From Desulforhopalus sp. (GTDB lineage: Bacteria; Desulfobacterota; Desulfobulbia; Desulfobulbales; Desulfocapsaceae), in the NCBI GenBank assembly GCA_030247675.1, contig JAOTRX010000002.1, forward strand, positions 1,426,001 to 1,490,000: a stretch of 64,000 bases of DNA, read 5' to 3'. The notes under the pieces were generated by a model, which made no database searches, had not been told where the DNA came from, and saw only the letters and a program-made list of their open reading frames with translations. The position numbers and the translations under genes were made by a program. Position 1 is the stretch's first letter. The number at the start of each line of letters is the position of its first letter. Shown in pieces: positions 1 through 7,707 of the stretch.

Positions 1-1363
1 GCCACTGAACTTCATAACGACGCAATGCATCGTAGAGACAGGCATGATCAGGAGCCACCTCGATTGGACACCAACCCTCAGGGACAAATTTTCTAACAGC
101 ACTATCCAGAGCATCAAATGCCGGTTGGGTGGCTGTGGCAAAGAGCACTGTTGTCCGATATGCTTTGGAAAAGTGAGATAAGGCTGCTAATGTCGGCACA
201 GCGAGCGATTGAGGTAAAGTCTGGGCCTCGTCAAACATGATGACCGATTCCATCAGGTTGTGAAGTTTGCGGCACGCTGATGGTCGGTTTGAAAACAGCG
301 ACTCCAATAATTGCACATTTGTCGTAATGATAATCGGAGCGTCCCAGTTTTCTGAGAGAAGTCGGCGGCCACGTTCCTTGATAACTTCTGCATCATTTTT
401 CGATTCTTCAATGCCAAGGCCAGCCATACTGTGGTGCTCAAGCACAAAGCTTTCCGGAAATTCCTGAAAAATGGCTCGATAAATCGCTGCTGTCTGTTCG
501 ATGATAGACAGATAAGGTACTACAAGTACTAATCGTTTAAGACCGTTACAAGCCGCATGATCTAAGGCAAACTTGAGCATAGCCAGTGTTTTCCCGCTGC
601 CGGTTGGCGCAGTGAGCGTGAAAAGTCCCGGTTCTTGCTCCGCAGAGGAAACAACCATATTCCAAAGCGAATTTCTGGCGTCGCGAACTATCGTATCTGA
701 TTGACTTGTGCTACGAACTTTGCCAACCATAAATTGCTCTAATGCATAGATGGCTTTGGGGATATCCAAAGTTGGTCCGGATGCACGATATCTCTTCCCC
801 AGCTCATTTCCTTCAAAATGGGCTTCTGTGTCTAGAAAATCAGCATCGGTCAAACATGAAAAAAGCATTCGCACATCCAACATGGAGGCGACAGGGTTCT
901 GAAATCCCTTTTGCGGTTCGACAGCATAAGAATCTGGTTTGCTGACCTTAAGGTCATCTTCTGAAAATCTATCTTTTAGACGATTAATGTTAGTATCGCT
1001 GAGTCTCAAGTTTAGAGGATGTCTTTCTGTAAGATTCGCGGGGGTTGCATTTCGAAGGTTGGTGATGGATTGAAGTCCAATGTGATGGCCTTGGATCGCC
1101 AAGGCGGCGGCAACTGCATGATACTCCAATGCAACCCACATTCCCGGTGACCAATGGTCAAGACCACTCTCTTCTCCCTTTAACCTTTTCTGAAAAAGGT
1201 CAGCATACTTTCCCAGGTCATGAAGCCTTCCGGAGAGGGATGATTCGTCTTTCCATCGTGTGCTTGCAGCAAATTTTGCAGCAAGGTCGGATACACTGGA
1301 AAGATGCCCTTTTGCCAGATGTTTGTGCTTATAGTTGTTTTCACTATGGGCAAAATAATTCAT
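1..1363 (-). CDS. cas3: CRISPR-associated helicase/nuclease Cas3, partial (C-terminus beyond window)
   Basis: Target-degrading nuclease-helicase of type I CRISPR-Cas. The frame is open from an ATG at 1363 to the window edge, about 454 residues, so the 3' part is missing. The N-terminal HD nuclease domain shows His6 and His20, the His48-Asp49 pair in RLHDLGKYADLF, and a later GHH (His93-94). A superfamily 2 helicase follows, with Walker A APTGSGKT coded near 600-620 and a Walker B of the Cas3 type, MFDEAQ, coded near 225-240, then a motif III-like FATAT. The start is 22 bp after the upstream Doc/Fic stop, so the two are probably co-transcribed. The ribosome site is weak (GAG before ATG). The sequence looks AT-richer than the rest of the window. 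The subtype cannot be fixed without the cas5/7/8 genes; I-C or a related subtype is my guess. Family assignment is confident. Confidence 0.92.
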   Translation of the reverse strand, partial: MNYFAHSENNYKHKHLAKGHLSSVSDLAAKFAASTRWKDESSLSGRLHDLGKYADLFQKRLKGEESGLDHWSPGMWVALEYHAVAAALAIQGHHIGLQSITNLRNATPANLTERHPLNLRLSDTNINRLKDRFSEDDLKVSKPDSYAVEPQKGFQNPVASMLDVRMLFSCLTDADFLDTEAHFEGNELGKRYRASGPTLDIPKAIYALEQFMVGKVRSTSQSDTIVRDARNSLWNMVVSSAEQEPGLFTLTAPTGSGKTLAMLKFALDHAACNGLKRLVLVVPYLSIIEQTAAIYRAIFQEFPESFVLEHHSMAGLGIEESKNDAEVIKERGRRLLSENWDAPIIITTNVQLLESLFSNRPSACRKLHNLMESVIMFDEAQTLPQSLAVPTLAALSHFSKAYRTTVLFATATQPAFDALDSAVRKFVPEGWCPIEVAPDHACLYDALRRYEVQW

Positions 1364-1385
1364 TATTTTCTCAATGATTTTTGGG

Positions 1386-1919
1386 CTAAGAAGCAAGCAA
1401 ATTCAAAACCAACCTCACCAGCAAATCTTTCTGCCGTGGATCACTCTCGGCAATCAACAGCGCCAAAGCCACCAGCCCTTTGTCATTGATCCCGGTTTTC
1501 TCCAGCAATCCATTCTCCTCTAAAAACAACAGAAACAAGAAAGAACCAATCCGCTTGTTGCCGTCGGAAAAAGGGTGATCCTTGATGACAAAGTAGAGGA
1601 GGTTGGCTGCCTTTTCCTCGGCGCTTGGATAAAGCTCCTGGCCGTCGAAGGTCTGACAGATATTGCCGAGGATGCCCTCTAACAGGTGTTCCCGCTCCAG
1701 GCCAAAGAGGTCGCCGGCTTCACCACGTTTGGTCAGCTCGGACTTGATGAGGGCGATAGCCCGTGTCGCCTTCCCGTATTCGAGCGCCATGCGCGCGGGT
1801 TGCAGTTGTTTGGGGCGGGCAAGGCTGTCCTCATCGTATTGTAGCAGGAAGGTCCATGTCTTGGCGTATTGATTGATTATCGCGGTAATGGAAGCTGTTT
1901 CGTTGTCGGATTTATGCAT
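1386..1919 (-). CDS. Doc/Fic-family protein between WYL regulator and cas3
   Basis: A 177-residue protein with the Fic core motif HPFSDGNKRIG near residue 115. Fic/Doc enzymes transfer AMP or phosphate to target proteins; the GNKR form without a second arginine resembles Doc (death-on-curing) more than AMP-transferring Fic. The alpha-helical flanks (ELYPSAEEKAANLLYFVIKD before, FLFLLFLEENGLL after) fit the Fic fold. The start at MHKSDNE is chosen because the longer frame runs back into the WYL gene. It lies 73 bp after the WYL stop and 22 bp before cas3, so it appears to be inside the cas transcription unit. No separate antitoxin is visible. It may also be related to the C-terminal region of RhuM-type proteins. 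The enzymatic role is inferred from the motif only. Confidence 0.75.
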   Translation of the reverse strand: MHKSDNETASITAIINQYAKTWTFLLQYDEDSLARPKQLQPARMALEYGKATRAIALIKSELTKRGEAGDLFGLEREHLLEGILGNICQTFDGQELYPSAEEKAANLLYFVIKDHPFSDGNKRIGSFLFLLFLEENGLLEKTGINDKGLVALALLIAESDPRQKDLLVRLVLNLLAS

Positions 1920-1992
1920 ATTATGCTCGTCGTGGTTGGTTTTTCGTCTTGTCCGTTGCACCACCCTACCACACCCACCCTGCCGTGGCGTG

Positions 1993-2970
1993 TCAGGGAA
2001 GAAAATAATTTTTAGCCATCCGCGCAATTTCTTTGCCGACCAGGTTTCGCAGTTCCTCCGGTTCGATGACACGTACCTCGGCGCCATGGCTGAGGATAAC
2101 CCGTACCAGTTCGTGGAAGTCGGCGGTGGGGAACTCCATGTGCAGGGAACCGTCCGGGGCGATGGATGTCTTTTGCGCGGGATGCCAGACCTGTTCGGCA
2201 ATCCACGGGGCGACAGTGGGGGAAAAGCGGAGTTTCACGCTGCTGGTATTGCCGCTCTGCATGATGCCGAAATGCTTGCGGGTGTGTTCTTTGAGGGCGG
2301 GAAGGTCGGTGGGGATGGCAATTGCTCTGTCCGCCGGAGCGATCTTGCGGATGCGGGCAAGGGCAAAATCACGCAGGCCCTGGCTTGTATCGCACCAGGC
2401 GAGGAGGTGCCAGCTGCCCATATAGTGCAAAAGATGGAGAGGCTGGACGGTCCGCGTTGTGGTGGCACCCCGGTGCGGGGAATGGTAGGTGATGTGCAGG
2501 GCCTTGTCTGCAAACAGGGCCTCAATGGTCTGCCGGAAGGTGCCGGTGTCGACCCTGGCATATTCGATGTTTTTCACCGAGATCTTCGTTTCCACCTGCT
2601 GCAGGCAGGCCTGCTCGTGTTTGCCGGTGATGCCGGTCACCCGGTTGATCATCCGGCACAGGTCATCTTTCAAGGCCGGGTCGGGGATGGTCGAGGCGAG
2701 ACGGACGGCAAGCGACAGGGCGAGGATGTTGGTTTCGCTGATCCAATGGCCGGGGATTTCATAGGCGGTATCGGAATAGCAAAAGCCGCGGCGCGGGCGG
2801 TCATAGGTGAGTGGGGCGTTGATCCGCTCGCGCATGAATTCGATGTCGCGATAGGCCGTTCGCTGGGAGATTTCGAATTTTTGCGTCAAGTCACCGGAAT
2901 TCGGAAATTTTCCGGCCTTGACCCGGCCATGAAACCAACACACCCGTTCGTACTGCTGCCGGTCGGACAT
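1993..2970 (-). CDS. WYL-domain transcriptional regulator (HTH-11/WYL), CRISPR-associated
   Basis: A 325-residue DeoR-like regulator. An N-terminal winged helix (about residues 10-65, with SQRTAYRDIEFMRERI as recognition segment) is followed by a WYL domain in the middle (HLLHYMGSWHLLAWCDTSQG, a HxxxxxWYLxA variant) and a WCX-like C-terminus. WYL domains are ligand- or nucleotide-sensing modules often found beside CRISPR-cas genes. The start at 2970 (MSDRQQYERV) is preferred over the upstream ATG because a GGGAGGG ribosome site lies 4 bp before it. It is the first gene of a minus-strand unit with the Doc/Fic gene and cas3, so control of that locus is the likely job. Family assignment is firm; the regulatory target is inferred. 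Confidence 0.85.
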   Translation of the reverse strand: MSDRQQYERVCWFHGRVKAGKFPNSGDLTQKFEISQRTAYRDIEFMRERINAPLTYDRPRRGFCYSDTAYEIPGHWISETNILALSLAVRLASTIPDPALKDDLCRMINRVTGITGKHEQACLQQVETKISVKNIEYARVDTGTFRQTIEALFADKALHITYHSPHRGATTTRTVQPLHLLHYMGSWHLLAWCDTSQGLRDFALARIRKIAPADRAIAIPTDLPALKEHTRKHFGIMQSGNTSSVKLRFSPTVAPWIAEQVWHPAQKTSIAPDGSLHMEFPTADFHELVRVILSHGAEVRVIEPEELRNLVGKEIARMAKNYFLP

Positions 2971-3367
2971 CTTTCCCTCCCTTGATGGTGTCGGATAATC
3001 CGTCAATGTAGCACTATCTCATTGAAGTAATTGCATCTCTTTCTTGCGGCAATTGTCCGGAGAGTACCAGGTATTGTGTTAGGAGGCAATCCTAGATACC
3101 GCGAGGGCATACATTTCGTTTGAGCAGGCAAGCTGCTCAACTCAGCTGGATCGGTTGCAGGAGGAGGTCCTTCCCGAATATGCCGATGGAGCAACTTCCG
3201 GGCCGTGGGCGTTCTTTGACACTTTGTCAGTTGGGATATGTTCTCATCTTTACGATCGGCGCGTGGTCTGCTACAGTATTTTGCGGGCCGGAATTGCACC
3301 CCGTTGGAGGGAGGTCCTGCTACCAATACCGAAGTCGCTTATCCGTCAACCACCAAAGGAGAAGACC
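2971..3367. other. Intergenic region between the WYL regulator and cytochrome gene
   Basis: About 400 bp between divergent genes. It contains one reverse-oriented R1 repeat (3096-3147). Several short open frames cross it, including one that reads through the R1 copy, but none shows a ribosome site with a convincing protein, and I see no RNA gene. Confidence 0.5.
3096..3147 (-). repeat. R1 interspersed palindromic element, copy 1
   Basis: A 52-bp copy of the R1 family in reverse orientation. Read on the minus strand it starts AGCTGAGTTGAGCAGC, has the GCTCAAACGAAA middle and ends GCCCTCGCGGTAT. The first half forms a stem of TTGAGCAG with CTGCTCAA; the second half carries the conserved GCCCTYGYGGTAT block. 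Other copies are at 31497, 31550, 48944, 52681, 56128 and 56182. Confidence 0.85.
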
Positions 3368-3667
3368 ATGAAGAAACTCGTACTTTCTGCCCTGCTTGTC
3401 ATCACTCCCCTCTGCGTTGCAAGTCTGTCTTTCAGTCAGGGAGCTGCCGCTCCGGCGGATTGTCAGCAGACCCTTAAGAACAACTGCACCAAGTGCCACG
3501 GCCTGCCGAAGATCTGTGCCAAACTAGGCGATAAGGCTGCCGATTGGCCGGCGATTGTGGCGAGGATGGGCGATAAGGCCAAGCTCAGCAAGGAAGTACA
3601 GGATGCCGCCCTGGCCTGTCTCAGTAAATCACCCGATCCTGCCAAATTGGGCTGCGAGGCGAAGTAA
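3368..3667 (+). CDS. Small periplasmic c-type cytochrome-like protein
   Basis: A 99-residue protein with a cleavable signal peptide (about 1-23, ending LSFSQG) and one c-type heme motif, CTKCH, near residue 39. A further pair of cysteines (ICAKL and ALACL) and a Cys near the C-terminus lie in the mature part. The start at 3368 has a GGAGAAGACC ribosome site. The Met that would be a distal ligand is plausible (ARMGDKAK) but unproven. It stands alone, with no oxidoreductase next to it, so it is probably a soluble periplasmic electron carrier. Size and sequence do not let me assign a named cytochrome family. Confidence 0.75.
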   Translation: MKKLVLSALLVITPLCVASLSFSQGAAAPADCQQTLKNNCTKCHGLPKICAKLGDKAADWPAIVARMGDKAKLSKEVQDAALACLSKSPDPAKLGCEAK

Positions 3668-3703
3668 ACGCAACTTCCAAGCAAACCTCAGGTTTGACTA
3701 CTG

Positions 3704-3740
3704 CGCTGTCCGGGGGATTGTCTCCCCGCCCCGGACAGCG
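3704..3740. terminator. Inverted repeat downstream of cytochrome gene, terminator-like
   Basis: Perfect 12-bp arms CGCTGTCCGGGG and CCCCGGACAGCG with a 13-nt loop, 36 bp after the cytochrome stop. No U-run follows. A second hairpin (AGGGCCC/GGGCCCT) lies near 3768-3790. Probably transcription-end structures between convergent genes. Confidence 0.45.
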
Positions 3741-3832
3741 CGAGAACCACTTCGCCCCACACCCTCAGGGCCCGACCACCGGGCCCTCGTATTCCCTGCC
3801 GGTCATGGCCTTCTCCGGCAGGTCTCATTGCA

Positions 3833-3948
3833 ATGAGCTTTCAAGTTGGCTCGTAAGTAGGGTGCACTCTGTGCACCATCTGGTTTTGTTGGTGCACAGA
3901 GTGCATCCTACGAAAAACAAATGCCATCTTGAATGCTTTAGCGAATAC
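3833..3948 (+). repeat. R2 interspersed repeat, long copy
   Basis: Runs from ATGAGCTTTCAAGTTGG to AGCGAATAC and matches, in inverse orientation, the copy at 21805-21890. The core is a 22-bp inverted repeat with one mismatch, built on GGTGCACTCTGTGCACC and its complement. It ends 2 bp before the antiporter stop codon. Shorter copies flank the cus genes. Confidence 0.8.
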
Positions 3949-3950
3949 CT

Positions 3951-5195
3951 TCACGGTTTTTCTTCAAGAAAAAGACGCATCAACGGGGCGCTGGTGATAC
4001 TTGTCACCAAGGCCATGACGATGAGGGCGACAAAGACCTCGTTGCTGATGAGACCGACTTCGTGAGCCAGGGTGCCGAGGATGATCTCCATCGCCCCCCT
4101 GGCGTTCAGGCCAAAACCGACCGCCATGGCCTTTTTGCCGGGCATTCCGCCGAGGCGCGCGCCAAGGCTTGCGCCGATCACCTTGCCGGCAAAGGCCAGG
4201 AGCAGGATCAGGAAGACGATGGCCGGGTCAAAATGCTTGATGAAATCGACCCGCAGGCCGATCGAGACAAAGAACAGCGGGGCAAAGAAGTTGGTGACGA
4301 ACTGGTGCATGATCTCCCTCGCCTGTTCGCGCAGGTACACCGAATCGCCGATGGCCAATCCGGCGATGAAGGCGCCGAGAATGGCGTGGATATGGATGTA
4401 TTCGGTGAAGGCGGCACAGAGCAGGCACAGGCCGAGACTGAAGGCGAGGACGCCGCCCGGCCAGGACAGTCTGGTCTGCATCCATGGCAAGGTGCGGTTG
4501 AGGACGTAGCGGCCGACGATGAGCATAAAGGCGGCGAAGGCGGCGATGGAGAGGATGCTTTGCAGCGGGCTGCCGCCGTTACTTTTGCCGACCAGCGACA
4601 GGATAAAGGAAAAGACGATCCAGCCGACGACATCGTTGAAGACCGCCGAGGCGATAATGACTGCGCCGATCTCGGTCTTCAGCAGCTTCATGTCGAGGAG
4701 GATCCTGGCGATGACCGGCAGGGCGGAGATGGCCATGGCGGTGCCGAGAAAGAGGGCGAAAAGAAAATGGCCCGGCCCGCTGCCGGTCAGGGAAAACCAC
4801 TGGGGAAAATACCAAGCCAGGGCAAAGCCGGAGGCAAAGGGCAGGGTCATGCTGCCGATGCCAGTGGTTATCGCCACCCGGCCATGGCGCAGGAACAGGG
4901 AAAAGCGCAGCTCCAGGCCGGCGACAAAGAGCAGGAGGACCACCGACAGGGAGAAGATGGCATCAAGGGCCAGGGAAAAATCACGGTTTCCGGCAAAGGG
5001 GAAGACCGTCGCATACCATCCGGGGGCAATCGCGCCGAGCACCGTCGGGCCGAGTACCACGCCGATGATCAGTTCGCCCATGACCATCGGCAGGCCGATC
5101 TTTTTGCCGAATTCCGAGGCGATGCGCGACAGGATAAGCATGGTGCTTATCGCCAGGAGGAGGGTGACCAGATCGTTTGGGTGCAGTTTTGCCAT
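3951..5195 (-). CDS. CPA2-family cation/proton antiporter
   Basis: An integral membrane protein of about 414 residues with around 12 hydrophobic segments, typical of the KefB/NapA-type monovalent cation:proton antiporter family, without the C-terminal TrkA-N domain. Features seen are the opening SRIASEFGKKIGLPMVMGELIIG segment, a polar helix with ASAVFNDVVGWIVF carrying the Asn-Asp pair expected for ion binding, and GFGLNARGAMEII late in the protein. I chose ATG at 5195, with GGCGAG just upstream; a GTG two codons earlier (5201) is also possible. It lies 18 bp after the stress-protein stop, so they form one operon. The ion carried cannot be read from the sequence. Confidence 0.85.
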   Translation of the reverse strand: MAKLHPNDLVTLLLAISTMLILSRIASEFGKKIGLPMVMGELIIGVVLGPTVLGAIAPGWYATVFPFAGNRDFSLALDAIFSLSVVLLLFVAGLELRFSLFLRHGRVAITTGIGSMTLPFASGFALAWYFPQWFSLTGSGPGHFLFALFLGTAMAISALPVIARILLDMKLLKTEIGAVIIASAVFNDVVGWIVFSFILSLVGKSNGGSPLQSILSIAAFAAFMLIVGRYVLNRTLPWMQTRLSWPGGVLAFSLGLCLLCAAFTEYIHIHAILGAFIAGLAIGDSVYLREQAREIMHQFVTNFFAPLFFVSIGLRVDFIKHFDPAIVFLILLLAFAGKVIGASLGARLGGMPGKKAMAVGFGLNARGAMEIILGTLAHEVGLISNEVFVALIVMALVTSITSAPLMRLFLEEKP

Positions 5196-5213
5196 TGTCA
5201 CTCGCCAGGGGAA

Positions 5214-6098
5214 TCAGGAGCCTTCGGCGAGGCGGCTATGGACAATGAGCATATTGCAGGGCAGGTGTTCGAGGATGTATTCCAGGTCGTGGGTGAAGAT
5301 CCGGTCCATAAGCCGGTAGCGGCCGTCCGGGGAATTGATGACCAGGAGATCGGCATCGCATTCTTCGGCATAGCCGCGGATGGCAAAGCCCGGCCTGCCG
5401 AAGAGGACGGCTGTCTCCACCACCGGCCCGGTCTTGGGGGTGGCGGCGAGAAGTTCCTGGAGTTTTGCCTCACCGTTTTCGGCCAGATGTGCCTTCAGTT
5501 GGTCGTTTTCGTCGGTGGTGCTGTCGACGGCCATAACCATCGCCAGTCCTTCCGGGTCAACCTCGCGGACCGCGCGAATCTCCGGGGCGCCAACCCCGCC
5601 GGCAAAGTAGACGGCGGTATTGAGGGTGTGCGGAGTCTTCGGGTGGTCGACGCAGTCGACGACGACTTTGCGGAAGCTGGTGCCGCTGATTTCCGGTTCG
5701 GTCAGGAGGAGAATGGAACATTTGGCGCGGCGGCTGAGGCCCCGAGCTACCGAGCCCAGGTAATAGCGGAAGACGCTTTCCCGCCGCCGGGCCCCGAGGA
5801 TGAGGAGATCGACCATATGCCCTTTACAGATTTCCAGGAGGGTGGTCACCGGATCGCCATTGCCCCAGATGATTTGTACCTCGCCGCCCATTCCCCCGTT
5901 GGCGCACAGCTCCCTGAGGGTCGCCTCCTTTTCCGGACTGCGTTTGCCGACATGGATGAGGAGCAGTTTCGCCTTGAAGGTATGTGCTAATTGCCGCGCC
6001 TCGCTCAGTACCCCTTCGAGCCGGGGGGAGAAGGCCAGGGCCACGGCAATGGTTTCAAAGGGATAGGGAGAGCGGCCTTTTAATCTGTTGGAGTCCAT
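5214..6098 (-). CDS. Tandem universal stress protein (two USP domains)
   Basis: About 294 residues containing two USP-like alpha/beta domains. The first (near 15-145) opens YPFETIAVALAFSPRLEG and has DLLILGARRRESVF and LGSVARGLSRRAKCSILLL, the usual nucleotide-binding end. The second (near 155-294) ends LLVINSPDGRYRLMD with a divergent binding loop. The start is uncertain: MDSNRLKG at 6098 is used, but no strong ribosome site precedes it, and an in-frame ATG about 100 bp further upstream exists. It is followed after 18 bp by a CPA2 antiporter; USP-antiporter pairs suggest nucleotide-gated control of ion exchange. Divergent from the cus operon. Confidence 0.8.
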   Translation of the reverse strand: MDSNRLKGRSPYPFETIAVALAFSPRLEGVLSEARQLAHTFKAKLLLIHVGKRSPEKEATLRELCANGGMGGEVQIIWGNGDPVTTLLEICKGHMVDLLILGARRRESVFRYYLGSVARGLSRRAKCSILLLTEPEISGTSFRKVVVDCVDHPKTPHTLNTAVYFAGGVGAPEIRAVREVDPEGLAMVMAVDSTTDENDQLKAHLAENGEAKLQELLAATPKTGPVVETAVLFGRPGFAIRGYAEECDADLLVINSPDGRYRLMDRIFTHDLEYILEHLPCNMLIVHSRLAEGS

Positions 6099-6196
6099 GG
6101 CGTTTATGAGGTTAGGGGATGTGGTGCAGGAGGTTGCCGCATCGTTGGGGTACTGAAAAGAGACTAGTCGTTCCCCCACTTCGCGACAAGCGAATT

Positions 6197-6227
6197 TTGA
6201 CATTCGTTCGACAATGTCATATTGTCG
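6197..6227 (+). promoter_or_regulatory. Promoter with overlapping palindromes upstream of cus operon
   Basis: TTGACA (6197-6202), a 17-bp spacer, then TATTGT (6220-6225). Two perfect interrupted palindromes overlap it: TGACATT/AATGTCA (6198-6219) and CGACAAT/ATTGTCG (6209-6227). This is about 55 bp before the efflux start and inside the divergent gap to the stress-protein gene, so a metal-responsive regulator is the inferred ligand. Confidence 0.6.
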
Positions 6228-6281
6228 GTGTAAGGGATGGTAACTTTGACTGATTATGTCTGCGGCCACGAGGAATTTTCC

Positions 6282-7574
6282 ATGATACGACCAATAATTG
6301 CAGGCCTCGCCATGATTTTCGCTATCCTGGCCTTTGCCGGTGTTTCGCCTGCCGCGGCCGAGGGGCAACCGGGCGAAGACCTTGAGGCCCTCGTGGCCAG
6401 GGCCCTGGCCGACAACCCGGAGATCAAGGCCGGTGAGGAACGGGTGAGCATGGCCATGGAAAAGGCCGGTCAGGCCGGTTCCCTGGACGACCCGATGCTG
6501 ATGTTGAAGGTGCAGAATGGCCTAATCCGCGACCCCTTCGCTTTTGACCGGGAGGCGGAAACCGCCAAGGTCATCGGAGTGAGTCAGGCCATCCCCTTTT
6601 ACGGCAAGCGCGAGCTACGGCGGCAGGGTGCCGGCCGTGATGTCGATGTTGAGAAGCTGCGCCTTGCCGAACAGAAGCTTGAATTGCGGCGAATGGTCAA
6701 AGAGGCCTGGTACGGCATCTCGGCGGTTGACCGGGCGCTGGAGGTCCTGGAAAAAAACATCGGTGCCCTCGATGATCTGCTGCATTTTTCTGAAACCATG
6801 TACGGCGTCGGCAAGGGTCTGCAGCAGGACGTCCTCAAGGCTCAGCTGGAGCGCTCGAAGATGGAGGAGATGCGCATCGATCTGCAGCAGAAACGCCGCT
6901 CGCTGACCTCGGTACTCAATACCCTGGTGTACCGGCCGGTGGAGACGGTCATTCCGGCCATCGCGGAGTCGGCGATACGGCCTGTGACCCTTGATCAGGA
7001 AGCTCTTGAAAAGCTCGCCGAGGCCAACCGGCCGCTGCTGCAGGCCCAGGCGGCCCTTCTTGCCAAGAATCAGGCGAACCGCGATCTGGCCGACCGGGAG
7101 ATCTATCCCGATTTCAACCTGTCCCTTGAATATATGCAGCGCGAGCAGGGGGAAATGAGCGCCGGTGACGATATGTACAGTGTCTCGCTGTCTTTTAATC
7201 TGCCGGTGCAGCACGGCCGGCGGCTGGCGATGATCGCCGAGGCCGGGGCGGAAAACCGCATGCTCCATGAGGAAGGACAGATGCTGCGCAACCGGATCCG
7301 CCTGGCGGTGGCTGAATCACTGGCGCGGCTTGAACGAAACCGGCGCTTGGCGGCCCTGTACAAGGATGGCCTTCTCGGCCAGGCGGCCAGTGTCCTGGAA
7401 ACCACCATCGCCTCCTATCAGGCGGGTAAGACCGAGTTTATGAAGGTCCTCGACAGCCAGATGGCCCTTTTTAATCTGGAGCGGGAATACCACGATGCGG
7501 TGGCGGAGTATCAGATGCAAACGGCGGTGCTGGAGTCCCTGATCGGCACGGCCTTGTCGGGCAGCCTTGAATAG
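6282..7574 (+). CDS. cusC: TolC-family outer-membrane efflux protein (CusC-like)
   Basis: A 430-residue outer-membrane channel protein for a heavy-metal RND pump. A signal peptide spans about 1-25 (AILAFAGVSPAAAEG). The rest is long helical OEP repeats: first QPGEDLEALVARALADNPEIKAG, then DREIYPDFNLSLEYM in the second half, which is the usual layout of the family. The start at 6282 has a GAGGAA ribosome site 6 bp upstream. No lipobox cysteine is present, unlike E. coli CusC. It is the first gene of an operon with the adaptor, the pump and a small periplasmic protein. Assignment to the copper/silver branch follows from the neighbours. Confidence 0.88.
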   Translation: MIRPIIAGLAMIFAILAFAGVSPAAAEGQPGEDLEALVARALADNPEIKAGEERVSMAMEKAGQAGSLDDPMLMLKVQNGLIRDPFAFDREAETAKVIGVSQAIPFYGKRELRRQGAGRDVDVEKLRLAEQKLELRRMVKEAWYGISAVDRALEVLEKNIGALDDLLHFSETMYGVGKGLQQDVLKAQLERSKMEEMRIDLQQKRRSLTSVLNTLVYRPVETVIPAIAESAIRPVTLDQEALEKLAEANRPLLQAQAALLAKNQANRDLADREIYPDFNLSLEYMQREQGEMSAGDDMYSVSLSFNLPVQHGRRLAMIAEAGAENRMLHEEGQMLRNRIRLAVAESLARLERNRRLAALYKDGLLGQAASVLETTIASYQAGKTEFMKVLDSQMALFNLEREYHDAVAEYQMQTAVLESLIGTALSGSLE

Positions 7575-7606
7575 GGTGTATTGATAATGCTATCAGCTGA
7601 AGCACA

Positions 7607-7675
7607 AGGTGCACGGAGTGCACCCTACCTGTAGCCGCCGTTCATGGTTAAACGTAGGGTGCACTCCGTGCACCT
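7607..7675. repeat. R2 inverted repeat pair between cusC and cusB
   Basis: Two perfect 22-bp arms (7607-7628 and 7654-7675) built on GGTGCACGGAGTGCACC, separated by 25 bp; each arm is itself near-palindromic. In RNA this gives a strong hairpin between two genes of one operon. No U-tract, so it could stabilise upstream mRNA rather than end transcription. Confidence 0.8.
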
Positions 7676-7707
7676 GCAACTGCCTGGATAGCATGAGGAG
7701 ATTTGTA

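Noticed and set aside
3003..3326. Minus-strand open frame that reads through R1 copy 1 as AELSSLPAQTKCMPSRY
   Set aside because: No ribosome site and no conserved protein around the repeat; the in-frame reading is likely chance, unlike the YkgJ and signal-peptide cases.
4062..5990. Very long open frame on the plus strand opposite the antiporter and stress-protein genes
   Set aside because: Low-complexity Gly/Asp/Glu/Gln-rich product, typical of the antisense frame of GC-rich coding sequence; no ribosome site, and the minus-strand genes have clear domains.
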